Assembly (NCBI RefSeq): GCF_030408575.1
Contig: NZ_CP047047.1
Location: 558,001-622,000 of the forward strand
Direction of reading: 5' to 3'
Source: Corynebacterium auris
Lineage (GTDB): Bacteria > Actinomycetota > Actinomycetes > Mycobacteriales > Mycobacteriaceae
Length of the DNA stretch: 64,000 nt
Notes under the pieces: generated by a model
Databases searched by the model: none
What the model was told of the DNA's origin: nothing
The model's input: only the letters and a program-made list of their open reading frames with translations
In this document: positions 26,997-38,192 of the stretch, piece by piece
How the letters are laid out: every line of letters begins with the position of its first letter
How positions within the stretch are numbered: position 1 is the stretch's first letter
Program-made: the position numbers and the translations under genes

Positions 26997-28613
26997 CTGA
27001 AGGTCAACCATCTGCGACGGCTGCGGGAAGGAGTTTCCGAGTCGTGGCGCACGTCCCTGCAGGTCCGCTTCGTCGGGACGGTGCTCATCGTCTCCACCAT
27101 CGTGATGCTGGTGCTCGGCCTCACGCTGGCCTCGGTGATGACGCAGCGCATCAGCTCGACGAAGATCGACCTGGCCAACGGTGAGGTCGAGCGCGCCCGC
27201 GCCGTCGTCGAGGAGCAGATCAATAGCTCGGGCACCTCGGGTTCGCTGCAGACGCGCCTCAACTCCGCGCGCACGGCCGTGACTCAGAGCTCGCAGCAGA
27301 ACACGGAGGCGCTGACGGTCTACGAGCCCGTCCTGATCATCCGGGGCGCCGGCGGGCCCGTTATGGCCTCCCCGGAGGGCTTTACCATCCCGGAGCGGCT
27401 GCAGAACTTCGTGGCCGAGGGAAACGTCGCCTACCAGTTCGCCTCCGCGGACCGAGTAGACGGCAGTGCCTACAACGCCCTGATCGTCGGCACACCCACG
27501 AGCGCCGAGGTGCCTGACCTGCAGCTCTACCTCGTGATGAACATGGAAAACGAGGCCGCCACGCTTGCCCTCATGCAGGGGCTTTTAGCCACGGCGTCCA
27601 TAGTCGTCGTGGTGCTCTTGGTGGGTATCGCCTGGCTTGCCTCGCAACAGATCGTCTCGCCGGTGCGTTCTGCCTCGCGCACCGCCGAGCGCTTCGCGGC
27701 CGGCCACTTGCGCGAGCGGATGCCGGTCGACGGGGAGGACGAGATGGCCGTGCTGGCGATGTCTTTTAACAACATGGCCGACAAGATCTCGCGGCAGATC
27801 AACCAGCTCGAGGAGTACGGCGACCTGCAGCGGCAGTTCACCTCCGACGTCTCCCACGAGCTGCGCACCCCGCTGACCACGGTGCGCATGGCGGCCGACA
27901 TGATCGCGGCGGAGGAGGACTCCCTCGAGGGGCACACCCGCCGAGCCTCCCAGCTGATGACGCGCGAGCTTGACCGCTTCGAGGAGCTTTTGGGCGACCT
28001 GCTGGAGATCTCCCGCCACGACGCCGGCGTGGCCGACCTGGCCATCACGAAGCTCGACGCGCAGGCCCCGGTGCACTCGGCGTGGGAGCAGACGCAGCAT
28101 CTGGCCGTCGAGCTCGACGTCGAGGTAGAGTTCTCCATGCCGGACGAGCCCGTGCTCATCGAGGGCGACCCGCGCCGCATCGAGCGCATCGTGCGTAACC
28201 TGCTCGCCAATGCGATAGACCACTCGGAGGGCAACCCCGTTCAGGTGGCGCTGACCGCCAACCAGGAGGCGGTGGCGATCACGGTCACCGACCACGGAGT
28301 GGGCCTCAAGCCGGGGCAGGAGGAGCTGGTGTTCAACCGCTTCTGGCGCGCCGACAAGTCGCGCAAGCGCCACTCGGGCGGCACGGGGCTGGGCCTGGCC
28401 ATTGCCCGTGAGGACGCGCTGCTGCACCGCGGCACGCTCGACGCGGCCGGCACGTTCGGGGTGGGGTCGCAGTTCCGTCTGGTCCTGCCCCGCGACCCGG
28501 AGGAGGGCTTTGGCACCGCGCCCGTCGAGCTGGAGGCGCCGGGCGGGGCAGCGCAGGAGGACGTAGCAGAAGACGACACACTAAGCGACGAGGAGATCAC
28601 AAATGCGCACTAG
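26997..28613 (+). CDS. mtrB: Sensor histidine kinase MtrB, probable CTG start
   Basis: This sensor kinase of about 538 residues phosphorylates MtrA. It has two membrane helices (about residues 27-47 and 195-217) around an extracellular domain, then HAMP (SRTAERFAAGHLRERMPVDG), the phosphoacceptor motif DVSHELRTPLT with His287, N box NLLANAIDHSEG and G boxes DHGVGLKPGQ and GGTGLGLAIARED. The residues WRTSLQVRF just before the first helix are conserved in MtrB, but they lie upstream of the first in-frame ATG/GTG/TTG (GTG 27081). No such codon exists between that GTG and the in-frame stop at 26946. CTG 26997, four bases past the mtrA stop and behind GGGGGTG, is the best candidate start. The end overlaps lpqB by eleven bases. 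Confidence 0.9.
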   Translation: MKVNHLRRLREGVSESWRTSLQVRFVGTVLIVSTIVMLVLGLTLASVMTQRISSTKIDLANGEVERARAVVEEQINSSGTSGSLQTRLNSARTAVTQSSQQNTEALTVYEPVLIIRGAGGPVMASPEGFTIPERLQNFVAEGNVAYQFASADRVDGSAYNALIVGTPTSAEVPDLQLYLVMNMENEAATLALMQGLLATASIVVVVLLVGIAWLASQQIVSPVRSASRTAERFAAGHLRERMPVDGEDEMAVLAMSFNNMADKISRQINQLEEYGDLQRQFTSDVSHELRTPLTTVRMAADMIAAEEDSLEGHTRRASQLMTRELDRFEELLGDLLEISRHDAGVADLAITKLDAQAPVHSAWEQTQHLAVELDVEVEFSMPDEPVLIEGDPRRIERIVRNLLANAIDHSEGNPVQVALTANQEAVAITVTDHGVGLKPGQEELVFNRFWRADKSRKRHSGGTGLGLAIAREDALLHRGTLDAAGTFGVGSQFRLVLPRDPEEGFGTAPVELEAPGGAAQEDVAEDDTLSDEEITNAH

Positions 28614-30312
28614 GAGGCTGGCGGCCGTCGCAGTTGTGGCGACGGCCGCGACCGCCCTGGGCTCGTGTGCGACGCTGCCGTCGAATACGGAGCCGCACGT
28701 GCTGCGCTCCTTCGAGCCGCAGGCTGCCCAGGCCCCGGAAATCGCGCCGCAGCCCGGCAGCGATCCGGACCTGCTTCTGCGTGATTTCTTCGCTGCGCTC
28801 GCCGTGCCCACCGCCAACTACGAGGCGGCGCGCAACTTCCTGCGCGAGGGAACGCGCGAGGCCTGGCAGCCGACGGGCGAAATCCTCGTCGTGGACCGGC
28901 TCAACATCACCACGGTGGCAGGCGGCGGCGCCGGTCGGCGCGCCTTCAGCGTGCAGGGCAACGTCATCGGCGAAGTCACCGTCGGCGGCGTGTTCACGCC
29001 GGCCCGCGCGCTGTACGACGCGACCATAGAGCTCGAGCAGGTCGACGGGGAGTGGCGCATCTCCTCGCTGCCCAGCGGGGTTGTCATCGAGCGCACCGAG
29101 CTGCGCAACAAGTACCAGCCCCACAACCTGTACTTCTACGACCCGAACGCCGCCGTGCTCGTCCCCGACCGCAGGTGGATCTTCGCCGAGTGGGACTCGC
29201 TGAGCTCCGTGTTGCTCAATTTGCTTATCGACGGCCCATCCGAGCGCCTCCAACCCGCAGTGAGCTTCACCCTGCCGGCCGACGTCGGGTTCACAGGTTT
29301 TGAAAACGGGGCGTACAACTTCACCGGCTTCGGCTCCGTGAGCGAGGCGGATCGGCTTCGCTTCGCCGCCCAGGTGGTGTGGGTCCTGGCGCAGGCGGGG
29401 ACGAACGGGCCGATCAGCATTACCGCCGACGGCGACCCGCTGGTGCCCGGCATCGACAGCTTCACCACCGACGATTTCGCGGACGTCCACCCAATGAGCG
29501 ACGCGGCCGGGGAGCAGAGTGCCTACGCGCTATTTGGCGGCAGCCTGTTCCAGCTCAGCGGGGGCCAGGCCGAATCGGTCGCCGGCCCGCTCGGTAGCAG
29601 CGGGGAGATCGTGTCGGCGGACGTGAACCGCGCGGGCGACGTCGCGGTCGTCGCCGGGCAAGAGGGAAACCAGCGCCTCGAGCTCGGGAAACTGCCGGAT
29701 CCCCTCACGGAGGTCGCCACCGCCGGCAGCTTCACGCGGCCCACCTTCGAGATGGGAAGCGCCGCGGTGTGGGTGGTCGCGGACGGCACGCGGGTTCTGC
29801 GAGCGGTGCGCTCCGCGGCCACCGGGGAGGTCTCCGCCAGCGAGGTCAACGTCGACCTGCCCGAGGGTGTGGAGGGCAATATGTCCGTGTTGCGCCTGTC
29901 TCAGACGGGGGCGCGCGCCGTCCTCGTCATCGACGGGCACCTGTACACCGGTGTCGTCGCGGTCGACGGCGCCGGGGCGCGCAGGCTCGTCAACGTCATT
30001 GAGTACGCGCCTGACCTGGGCGGCAGCGTCATCGCGGCGGACTGGAACCTAGACGGGTCTTTGCTGGTGGGCACGAACTCCGCCGGGGCGCCCGTGGTGC
30101 GGGTGGAGCAGGACGGCTCCTCGGCGACCGTGCTCTCCAGCGGCAACCTCACAGCCCCGGTGGTCGCGGTCGCGTCCTCCGGCAGCATGTACTTCGCCAC
30201 CGACGCGAACGGTACGCTGCAGCTGCCTTCCTCGGGTACGCCCGATAACCCGAACTGGCGAGAGGTACCCGGCCTGCAGGGCGTGCGTTCGCTGCCCATC
30301 GTGGCCAGGTAG
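28603..30312 (+). CDS. lpqB: Lipoprotein LpqB, MtrAB accessory
   Basis: This 569-residue exported lipoprotein interacts with the extracellular domain of MtrB and modulates the MtrAB system. The signal peptide ends in the lipobox ALGSC (Cys near residue 23). A GerMN-like domain (about residues 45-290, with LNLLIDGPSERL) is followed by a beta-propeller-like region with repeated short strands up to the C terminus (SLPIVAR). The ATG overlaps the end of mtrB in AAATGCGCACTAG, which implies coupled translation. Length agrees with the family. Confidence 0.93.
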   Translation: MRTRRLAAVAVVATAATALGSCATLPSNTEPHVLRSFEPQAAQAPEIAPQPGSDPDLLLRDFFAALAVPTANYEAARNFLREGTREAWQPTGEILVVDRLNITTVAGGGAGRRAFSVQGNVIGEVTVGGVFTPARALYDATIELEQVDGEWRISSLPSGVVIERTELRNKYQPHNLYFYDPNAAVLVPDRRWIFAEWDSLSSVLLNLLIDGPSERLQPAVSFTLPADVGFTGFENGAYNFTGFGSVSEADRLRFAAQVVWVLAQAGTNGPISITADGDPLVPGIDSFTTDDFADVHPMSDAAGEQSAYALFGGSLFQLSGGQAESVAGPLGSSGEIVSADVNRAGDVAVVAGQEGNQRLELGKLPDPLTEVATAGSFTRPTFEMGSAAVWVVADGTRVLRAVRSAATGEVSASEVNVDLPEGVEGNMSVLRLSQTGARAVLVIDGHLYTGVVAVDGAGARRLVNVIEYAPDLGGSVIAADWNLDGSLLVGTNSAGAPVVRVEQDGSSATVLSSGNLTAPVVAVASSGSMYFATDANGTLQLPSSGTPDNPNWREVPGLQGVRSLPIVAR

Positions 30313-30324
30313 GAAAGCCCCGAC

Positions 30325-30930
30325 GTGCTGGAGTTGCTGCTTCCCCGGCGCTGCGCCGGCTGCGCCGCGCCGGGCGAACACCTCTGCGGCGCCTGCCGCG
30401 CGGCGCTGAGCGCGCCGCCGCAGCGGGTCAGCCCTCCCACGTTTCCGCACGTGCCCGTCTTCGCCTTCGGGCCGTACGTCGGCGCCCACCGGGGGCTGGT
30501 GCTGGCGATGAAGGAGCGCAACAACCTGGCGGTGCGCCGCCACGCCGGCGCGGTGCTCGCCGCGGGGCTGGAGACGCTGGCGGCGCGTGGGGAGATCCCC
30601 GAAAAGGTGGGCCTCGTGCCGGCGCCGACGCGGGCGAAGGCGGCGCGGGCGCGCGGGGGAGACCCCGTGGAGGCGCTGTGCCGCGCCTCTGGGCGGCCGA
30701 CGTGGCCGGTGCTTTCGCTTGCCTCCGGCACCGCCGACCAGTCGACGCTCGGGGCGCAGCAGCGCCGGGAGAACCTGTCGGGACGGGTCGCGGCGACGGG
30801 GGCGCCGGCCGGGGCGCTCGTGGTGGTCGACGACGTGGTGACGACGGGGGCGACGCTGCAGGCGAGCGTCGAAAAGCTGCTTGCGCTCGGTGGGGACGTT
30901 GTGGCGTGCCTCGTACTGTGTGCCGCGTGA
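30325..30930 (+). CDS. ComF-family phosphoribosyltransferase-like protein
   Basis: This 201-residue protein has an N-terminal zinc finger (RRCAGCAAPGEHLCGACRAAL, two CxxC pairs; quoted here in full length only as the landmark) and a C-terminal type I PRTase fold with the PRPP loop LVVVDDVVTTGATLQ. Such ComFC-like proteins take part in DNA uptake in some bacteria and have unknown function in actinobacteria. It begins with GTG twelve bases after lpqB and is probably the last gene of the mtrAB operon. A new promoter for hpf follows. Confidence 0.85.
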   Translation: MLELLLPRRCAGCAAPGEHLCGACRAALSAPPQRVSPPTFPHVPVFAFGPYVGAHRGLVLAMKERNNLAVRRHAGAVLAAGLETLAARGEIPEKVGLVPAPTRAKAARARGGDPVEALCRASGRPTWPVLSLASGTADQSTLGAQQRRENLSGRVAATGAPAGALVVVDDVVTTGATLQASVEKLLALGGDVVACLVLCAA

Positions 30931-30980
30931 GGGCGTTCGGGTTCACACCTATTTCCCACCCAATTGGTTATTACCACTTG

Positions 30981-31022
30981 TATAGTGAGGGTAGTCCCCC
31001 GTTCCGACAACCCCAGGGAGGA
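30981..31022 (+). promoter_or_regulatory. hpf promoter and ribosome binding site
   Basis: TATAGT (30981-30986), with TG three bases before it in CTTGTATAGT, is a good -10 candidate. It would give a leader of about 35 bases that ends with the strong GGGAGGAAGC ribosome binding site of hpf. No convincing -35 is visible. Confidence 0.6.
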
Positions 31023-31027
31023 AGCAG

Positions 31028-31690
31028 ATGACATCTGCAGGCAGCAACGAAGTCCTGAGCCCCGAGGCCCAGGTGACCATCACTGGCCGCAACGTTGAGG
31101 TCCCTGAGCACTTCCAGGATCGTGTGAACGCGAAGCTGGCCAAGATCGAAAAGCTCGATCCGACCCTGACCTTCTTCCACGTCGAACTGCAGCACGAGCC
31201 CAACCCCCGCCGCGAAGCGCACGCGCAGCGCATCCAGATCACCGCGACGGGCAAGGGCCACCTCGCCCGCGCGGAGGCGAAGGAGGACAGCTTCTACGCT
31301 GCGCTCGAGTCGGCCGTCGGCAAGCTGGAGCGCTCCTTGCGCAAGGTGAAGGTGCGCCGCGAGATCTCTCGCTCGGGACACCGCGCCCCGAAGTCCGCTG
31401 GCGAGATCGCCGCGCAGCTCGAGGCCGAGGCCCGCGAGGCACGCTCCGCGGCCGAGCAGGAGGCTGGGGCGGACCCCTACGCCCACCTCGTCGAGGACTT
31501 CCAGCCTGGCCAGATCGTGCGCCGCAAGGAACACCCCGCCACCCCGATGAGCGTTGACGACGCCCTGTCCGAGATGGAGCTCGTGGGGCACGACTTCTTC
31601 CTCTTCATCGACAAGGAAACCTCGCGCCCCTCCGTGGTCTACCGGCGCCACGCCTACGACTACGGCCTGATCGCGCTCGACACCGACTAG
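31028..31690 (+). CDS. hpf: Long-form ribosome hibernation promoting factor
   Basis: This 220-residue protein stops idle ribosomes and, in its long form, pairs 70S particles into 100S dimers. The N-terminal HPF/YfiA domain spans residues 10-115 (VTITGRNVEVPEHFQDRVNAKLAKIEKL, then SFYAALESAVGKLERSLRK). A flexible linker rich in Glu and Ala follows, and the C-terminal dimerisation domain runs from about residue 155 (IVRRKEHPATPMSVDDALSEMELVGHDFFLF). It has its own promoter and terminator and so is monocistronic. Length and domain order fit the long type found in actinobacteria. Confidence 0.95.
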   Translation: MTSAGSNEVLSPEAQVTITGRNVEVPEHFQDRVNAKLAKIEKLDPTLTFFHVELQHEPNPRREAHAQRIQITATGKGHLARAEAKEDSFYAALESAVGKLERSLRKVKVRREISRSGHRAPKSAGEIAAQLEAEAREARSAAEQEAGADPYAHLVEDFQPGQIVRRKEHPATPMSVDDALSEMELVGHDFFLFIDKETSRPSVVYRRHAYDYGLIALDTD

Positions 31691-31701
31691 CGCGGTAGCT
31701 G

Positions 31702-31743
31702 CCCGCCCCGTTGCCTCCTGAAGGAGTACGGGGCGGGTTTTCT
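31702..31743 (+). terminator. Intrinsic terminator after hpf
   Basis: CCCGCCCCG (31702-31710) pairs perfectly with CGGGGCGGG (31729-31737), and the loop holds a further small CTCC/GGAG stem. A run TTTTCTT follows at once. It lies 11 bases past the hpf stop. Confidence 0.9.
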
Positions 31744-31895
31744 TAGGTTCCTGACAGCGCTGAGGGGGCTGGTGGTCAGGGCCGTGCGTACAATAGCGGG
31801 TTGGTACTGGTCCGCTAGCGGCGGGCCCCGGGGAGCCACCCCGGCACACTCGGAAACTAACTCGAACGCATCCCCGAACAAAGGACGAATCGCAC

Positions 31896-34445
<2,550 letters not shown>

Positions 34446-34461
34446 GTCGGCGCGCGGGGCC

Positions 34462-34833
34462 TTAGAGCACTTTGAAGGAGACGAGCTTGCCCTCGGCGAT
34501 GCGCGCGACGTAGGCGAAGCGGCGCTGGCCCGACTGCACGGTGCCGAAGAACTCGCCACCCTCGCGGGCGTGGCAGGAGATGATGCGCACCGGCCCCGTG
34601 GGGCGGTTCGCCCGGCGCCGCGCCGCGATGTGGCCGCGAACCCGGGCGGCGTACTGCGCGTGGGCGAGCGAGGACGCCTCACGCACGCCGAAAGCCGCGT
34701 CGAGGGCGATGGCGACGAGCGGAGAGGGTCGATCCGTACCGCGTGCCGGGGACCGCGGGGCGGGCAGCGGAGCCACGGCAGCGGGCGGCACGAGGACCTT
34801 GATGTGCTGGTGGCCGGGGACGGGGAAGTACAT
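34462..34833 (-). CDS. Rv3235/DUF6459-like small protein
   Basis: This 123-residue protein has a Pro- and Ala-rich N-terminal third followed by a compact domain: SPLVAIALDAAFGVREASSLAHAQYAARVRGH, then VRIISCHAREGGEFFGTVQSGQRRFAYVARIAEGK. The second half fits the actinobacterial Rv3235-like family, whose C-terminal strands resemble an NTF2-like or cystatin-like sheet. Function is unknown. AGGAGGAAACC precedes the ATG, which fixes the start. It converges with secA, 16 bases away. The open frame continues far upstream without stop, but that part is antisense to two real genes. Confidence 0.72.
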   Translation of the reverse strand: MYFPVPGHQHIKVLVPPAAVAPLPAPRSPARGTDRPSPLVAIALDAAFGVREASSLAHAQYAARVRGHIAARRRANRPTGPVRIISCHAREGGEFFGTVQSGQRRFAYVARIAEGKLVSFKVL

Positions 34834-34980
34834 GGTTTCCTCCTCTTCTGCGGGCGCTCGGGGGCGCTCTCGGGAGGGCAGACGCGGTGTGGGGTGAGTA
34901 GTATTATGGCACTCGCGCGCGCCGTCGCGCCTTAAAATCGGCACACTATAGTAAGCACGAAAGAGACGGATTGTAGCGAA

Positions 34981-35394
34981 ATGCAGGGACTGATCATTGA
35001 CTACGCGGGGGTCCTCGACCTCGACGCCGAGGAGCAGAAGCGCTGGAGCGCGCTGATTGCCGCGGTCAAGGACAAGGGCATTGCCACCGCGATCCTGTCC
35101 AACGAGGGCGCCGAGGGGCCGGCCGCCGACGCGATCCGCGAGTGGGAGTTCCGCGGCACCGTCGACGCCGCCCTGCTGTCCGGGGAGATCGGGTACGAAA
35201 AGCCCGACCGCGCGGCGTTTCAGGCGGCCGCCAACGCCATCGACGCCCCGCTGGTGGATTGCGTGCTTATTGACGACGACATCCTGAACGTCCGCGCCGC
35301 CGTGGAGCACGGCATGATTGGCATCCTCCACACGGCCTTTGAGCGCACTGCCGTGGAGATCCAGTCCCTGTTCGACATCGCGGGGGAGTTTTAG
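34981..35394 (+). CDS. HAD-like hydrolase
   Basis: This 137-residue protein carries shortened HAD-superfamily motifs: IIDYAGVLDLD with the nucleophile Asp7, TAILSNEG for motif II, YEKPDRAAF with the motif III lysine, and VLIDDDILNVRAA for motif IV. There is no cap domain, and it is smaller than most HAD phosphatases (about 200 residues). Motif I has DxxG in place of DxD, seen in some family members. The substrate is unknown. It is followed immediately by the DUF6912 gene (stop TAG directly before GTG), a pair conserved in corynebacteria. Confidence 0.78.
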   Translation: MQGLIIDYAGVLDLDAEEQKRWSALIAAVKDKGIATAILSNEGAEGPAADAIREWEFRGTVDAALLSGEIGYEKPDRAAFQAAANAIDAPLVDCVLIDDDILNVRAAVEHGMIGILHTAFERTAVEIQSLFDIAGEF

Positions 35395-35892
35395 GTGCGC
35401 GTCTACGTCCCTGCCACCTTCGGCATGCTCAAGACGCTGTCGTCCGAGGGCGTGCTGCACGCCCGCAACGGCTGGGCCTTCGCTGTGACCCCGCAGCTGA
35501 TCGAGTTCTACGCCTCCGGGTCGCAGGAGGAGCTCGAGGAGGTCGCCTTCGACGAGGCCTCGCGCACGTCGATCCGGCTGCTCACCGTCGGCGACGAGGA
35601 ACAGTTCCCGCACCGCCGCGTGGTTGTCTCCGCCGACGTGGATGGGGTGACTGGGGCGCCGGAGATGGGGGAGTCCGTGGTGAAGCTCAACGGCCCGGTC
35701 GAGTTCGAGCAGGTCGCCGCGATCCACGTGGACATCGCCGAATCCGAAGAGGCCACGGCCAAAGCAATCAAGAATATCGATGCCGCTGAGCTCGGTGACG
35801 AGGACGCGGAGCTGGCCGTCGGCGACGCCCAAGACAACTACATGGCCTTCTACGACCCGAGCGAGCTAGCGTTCCTCGTCGAGCTGCTTTAA
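35395..35892 (+). CDS. DUF6912 family protein
   Basis: This 165-residue protein begins at a GTG directly after the stop of the HAD-like gene. The N-terminal part MRVYVPATFGMLKTLSSEGVL and FAVTPQLIEFYASG are typical of the actinobacterial DUF6912 family; the middle has EEVAFDEASRTSIRLL. The second half is rich in acidic residues (AELGDEDAELAVGDAQD). The function is unknown. The last 27 bases overlap the end of rsgA on the other strand. Confidence 0.75.
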   Translation: MRVYVPATFGMLKTLSSEGVLHARNGWAFAVTPQLIEFYASGSQEELEEVAFDEASRTSIRLLTVGDEEQFPHRRVVVSADVDGVTGAPEMGESVVKLNGPVEFEQVAAIHVDIAESEEATAKAIKNIDAAELGDEDAELAVGDAQDNYMAFYDPSELAFLVELL

Positions 35893-36891
35893 GTCCCACT
35901 CGTTGTTGGAGCGCAGCGCCTCCAGCATGCGGCGCACGGCGAGGGCGCGTCGGCGCGTGACGCTGCCCGGGTCGAGCTCGTCCCAGGCGCACTCCGGGTC
36001 GGCGGGCGGGCCGAGGTGGGTGCAGCCCCGCGGGCAGTTTTCGGCGGCCGCCTCGAGATCAGGGAAGACGCGCACGACTTCCTCGGGAGCAACGTGGGCG
36101 AGGCCGAAGGAACGGATGCCGGGGGTGTCGATGATCCAGCCGCCGCCGGGCACCTCGAGGGCGACGGACTGGGTGGACGTGTGACGGCCTTTGCCCACCC
36201 CGGAGACCTCGCCAGTCTCCCGGTCGGCATCCGGGACGATCCGGTTGACCAGGGTGGACTTGCCGACACCGGAGTGGCCAATCAGGGCGGAGAGCTTGTT
36301 GCGGATCAGGCGGCGCACCTCGTCGACGGGGTCGTCGATGCCTACCTCCACGACCTCGACGTCCAGGTCCTCGAGCTCGGCGCGGAAGACCGCGGGGTCG
36401 GCGAGGTCGGACTTGGTCAGGCACACGACGGGGGTCACCCCGCCGACGAAGGCGGCGATGAGGGCGCGTTCGACAAAACCGGTCCGCGGGGGAGGGTCGG
36501 CCACCGCCACGACGATGAGCAATAGCTCGGCGTTAGCGACGATGATGCGTTCGTAGGGGTCGGTGTCGTCAGCGGTGCGGCGCAGCACCGAGGTGCGCTC
36601 CTCGCGTTTGACGATGCGCGCGAGCGAGCCCTCTGCCCCGGAGGTATCGCCCACCACGCCGACGCGGTCGCCGACCTCCACGGAGACGCGCTTGAGTTCG
36701 CGGGCGCGCATGCATTGCACAATGGTTCCCGTCTCGGAAAGGGCGACGCCCCAGCGCCCGCGGTCCTTCGTAATCACCATCCCGGAGACCGCGTCCGCGT
36801 GGCGGGGCCGGTCCTTGGTGCGCGGGCGTGAGCCCTTCCCGGGGCGAACCCGGACGTCGGATTCGTCGTAGTCGGCCAGCCGCCGCGCCAC
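35866..36891 (-). CDS. rsgA: Ribosome small subunit-dependent GTPase A
   Basis: This 341-residue circularly permuted GTPase helps late maturation of the 30S subunit. An OB-fold domain (GRWGVALSETGTIVQC) precedes the permuted G domain, in which the G4 motif CLTKSDLADP comes before the P-loop GHSGVGKSTLVN and then WIIDTPGIRSFGL (G3). The C-terminal zinc site is CPRGCTHLGPPADPEC. The GTG start is five bases past the aroA stop, so the two form an aroA-rsgA operon, as in related genomes. The N terminus before the OB fold is basic. Confidence 0.94.
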   Translation of the reverse strand: MARRLADYDESDVRVRPGKGSRPRTKDRPRHADAVSGMVITKDRGRWGVALSETGTIVQCMRARELKRVSVEVGDRVGVVGDTSGAEGSLARIVKREERTSVLRRTADDTDPYERIIVANAELLLIVVAVADPPPRTGFVERALIAAFVGGVTPVVCLTKSDLADPAVFRAELEDLDVEVVEVGIDDPVDEVRRLIRNKLSALIGHSGVGKSTLVNRIVPDADRETGEVSGVGKGRHTSTQSVALEVPGGGWIIDTPGIRSFGLAHVAPEEVVRVFPDLEAAAENCPRGCTHLGPPADPECAWDELDPGSVTRRRALAVRRMLEALRSNNEWDLKQLDEER

Positions 36892-36896
36892 GCCCC

Positions 36897-38171
36897 TTAC
36901 ACCCCCACCATGTCGGTCCACATGTCCGCGAAGCCGGGTAGCGTCTTCGCGGTGGTAGCAATGTTTTCCACGCGGACATCGCGGGTGGTCAGACCGATGA
37001 TCGCACCGGCGGTGGCCATGCGGTGGTCGGCGTAGGAGGCCCACGTGCCGCCGCGTAGGGGGGCGGGGTGGATGCGCAGGCCGTCGGAAAGCTCCTCGCA
37101 GTGCCCGCCCAGCTTGTTGATTTCCTCGGTGAGCGCCTTAAGCCGGTCGGTTTCGTGGCCGCGCAGGTGGGCGATGCCGGTCAGCTCGGAGGGTTCCGTG
37201 GCCTGCGCGGCCACGGCGGCGACGGTGGGGGTCAGTTCGCCGATGTCGCCCATGTCGACGCGGATGCCGCGCAGCGTCCCGCGCTGCGGGCCGCGCACCT
37301 CGAGGTCATGGGTGGCGCCGGAGGCGTGGAGCTCGATCTCGCAGCCCATGCGCCGCAGGATACCGCGGATCGCGTCGCCGGGCTGGGTCGTCGCGGCCGG
37401 CCAGTTGGGCACGCGCACCACGCCGCCCGTGACGGCCGCGGCGGCGAGGAAGGCGGCCGCGTTAGACAGGTCCGGCTCGATGATCCAGGTGCGCCCCCCG
37501 ATGGGTTGAGGGCTGACGGACCAGGAGTTTTCCGCCGCGTTTACGGTCACGCCCGCGTGCGCGAGCATGGCCACCGTCATCTCGATGTGGGGTGCCGAAG
37601 GCAAGTTGGCGCCGGTGTGGCGCACGGTAAGCCCGGAATCGAAGCGCGCGCCCGCGAGCAGCAGGCCGGAGACGAACTGCGAGGAGCCGGAGGCGTCGAT
37701 GTCCACGGCGCCGCCGGGGACCCGGCCGCGGCCGGAGACGCTAAAAGGCAGCGAATCGCCGGTGACCTCGACGCCGAGGGCGCGCAGGGCGTCGAGGATG
37801 GTGTTCATGGGGCGGGAGCGCGCTTGCTCGTCGCCGTCGAAAAGCACTGTGCCCTCGGCGAGCGCGGCGACGGGGGGGACGAAGCGCATGACGGTACCCG
37901 CCAGGCCGCAGTCGATCTCCGCGCCGTGCAGCGGCGCCGGGGTGACGCGGATGGAGCCGTCGGCCTCGTCCGTGAAACCCGCGCCGAGTGCCGCGAGGGC
38001 GGCGCGCATGAGGTCGGTGTCCCGCGAGCGCAGGGCGCCGACAATGCGTGACGGGCCGTCCGCCAGCGCCGCCAGGATGAAGGCGCGGTTGGTCATCGAT
38101 TTCGACCCCGGCACCGGCTGAGTGTGCGTCAAGGGCGCGGGGGCGAACGGCGCAGGCCACAAGTCAGTCAT
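36897..38171 (-). CDS. aroA: 3-phosphoshikimate 1-carboxyvinyltransferase (EPSP synthase)
   Basis: This 424-residue enzyme joins shikimate-3-phosphate and phosphoenolpyruvate on the way to chorismate and the aromatic amino acids. Visible motifs are [49 protein letters not shown], the substrate loop [13 protein letters not shown] and [15 protein letters not shown] near the end. The start ATG 38171 is chosen because TATGAT (38179-38184, minus strand) ends seven bases before it; ATG 38183 is in frame but would lie inside that promoter. The start faces the SRAP gene at 21 bases distance. Confidence 0.95.
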   Translation of the reverse strand: MTDLWPAPFAPAPLTHTQPVPGSKSMTNRAFILAALADGPSRIVGALRSRDTDLMRAALAALGAGFTDEADGSIRVTPAPLHGAEIDCGLAGTVMRFVPPVAALAEGTVLFDGDEQARSRPMNTILDALRALGVEVTGDSLPFSVSGRGRVPGGAVDIDASGSSQFVSGLLLAGARFDSGLTVRHTGANLPSAPHIEMTVAMLAHAGVTVNAAENSWSVSPQPIGGRTWIIEPDLSNAAAFLAAAAVTGGVVRVPNWPAATTQPGDAIRGILRRMGCEIELHASGATHDLEVRGPQRGTLRGIRVDMGDIGELTPTVAAVAAQATEPSELTGIAHLRGHETDRLKALTEEINKLGGHCEELSDGLRIHPAPLRGGTWASYADHRMATAGAIIGLTTRDVRVENIATTAKTLPGFADMWTDMVGV

Positions 38172-38192
38172 GGAATCAATCATAATGGAGGC
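38172..38192. promoter_or_regulatory. Overlapping bidirectional -10 element of aroA and the SRAP gene
   Basis: Only 21 bases separate the two divergent start codons. On the minus strand TATGAT (38179-38184) is followed by seven bases and the aroA ATG. On the plus strand CATAAT (38181-38186) is followed by six bases and the SRAP ATG. The two hexamers share four base pairs, so both leaderless transcripts would start from one AT-rich core ATCATAAT. The GGAGG next to the SRAP ATG is separated from it by one base and is too close for a normal ribosome binding site. Confidence 0.6.

Noticed and set aside
34834..35832. Upstream extension of the Rv3235-like gene on the minus strand
   Set aside because: It runs antisense to the HAD-like and DUF6912 genes, and AGGAGGAAACC fixes the start at 34833.
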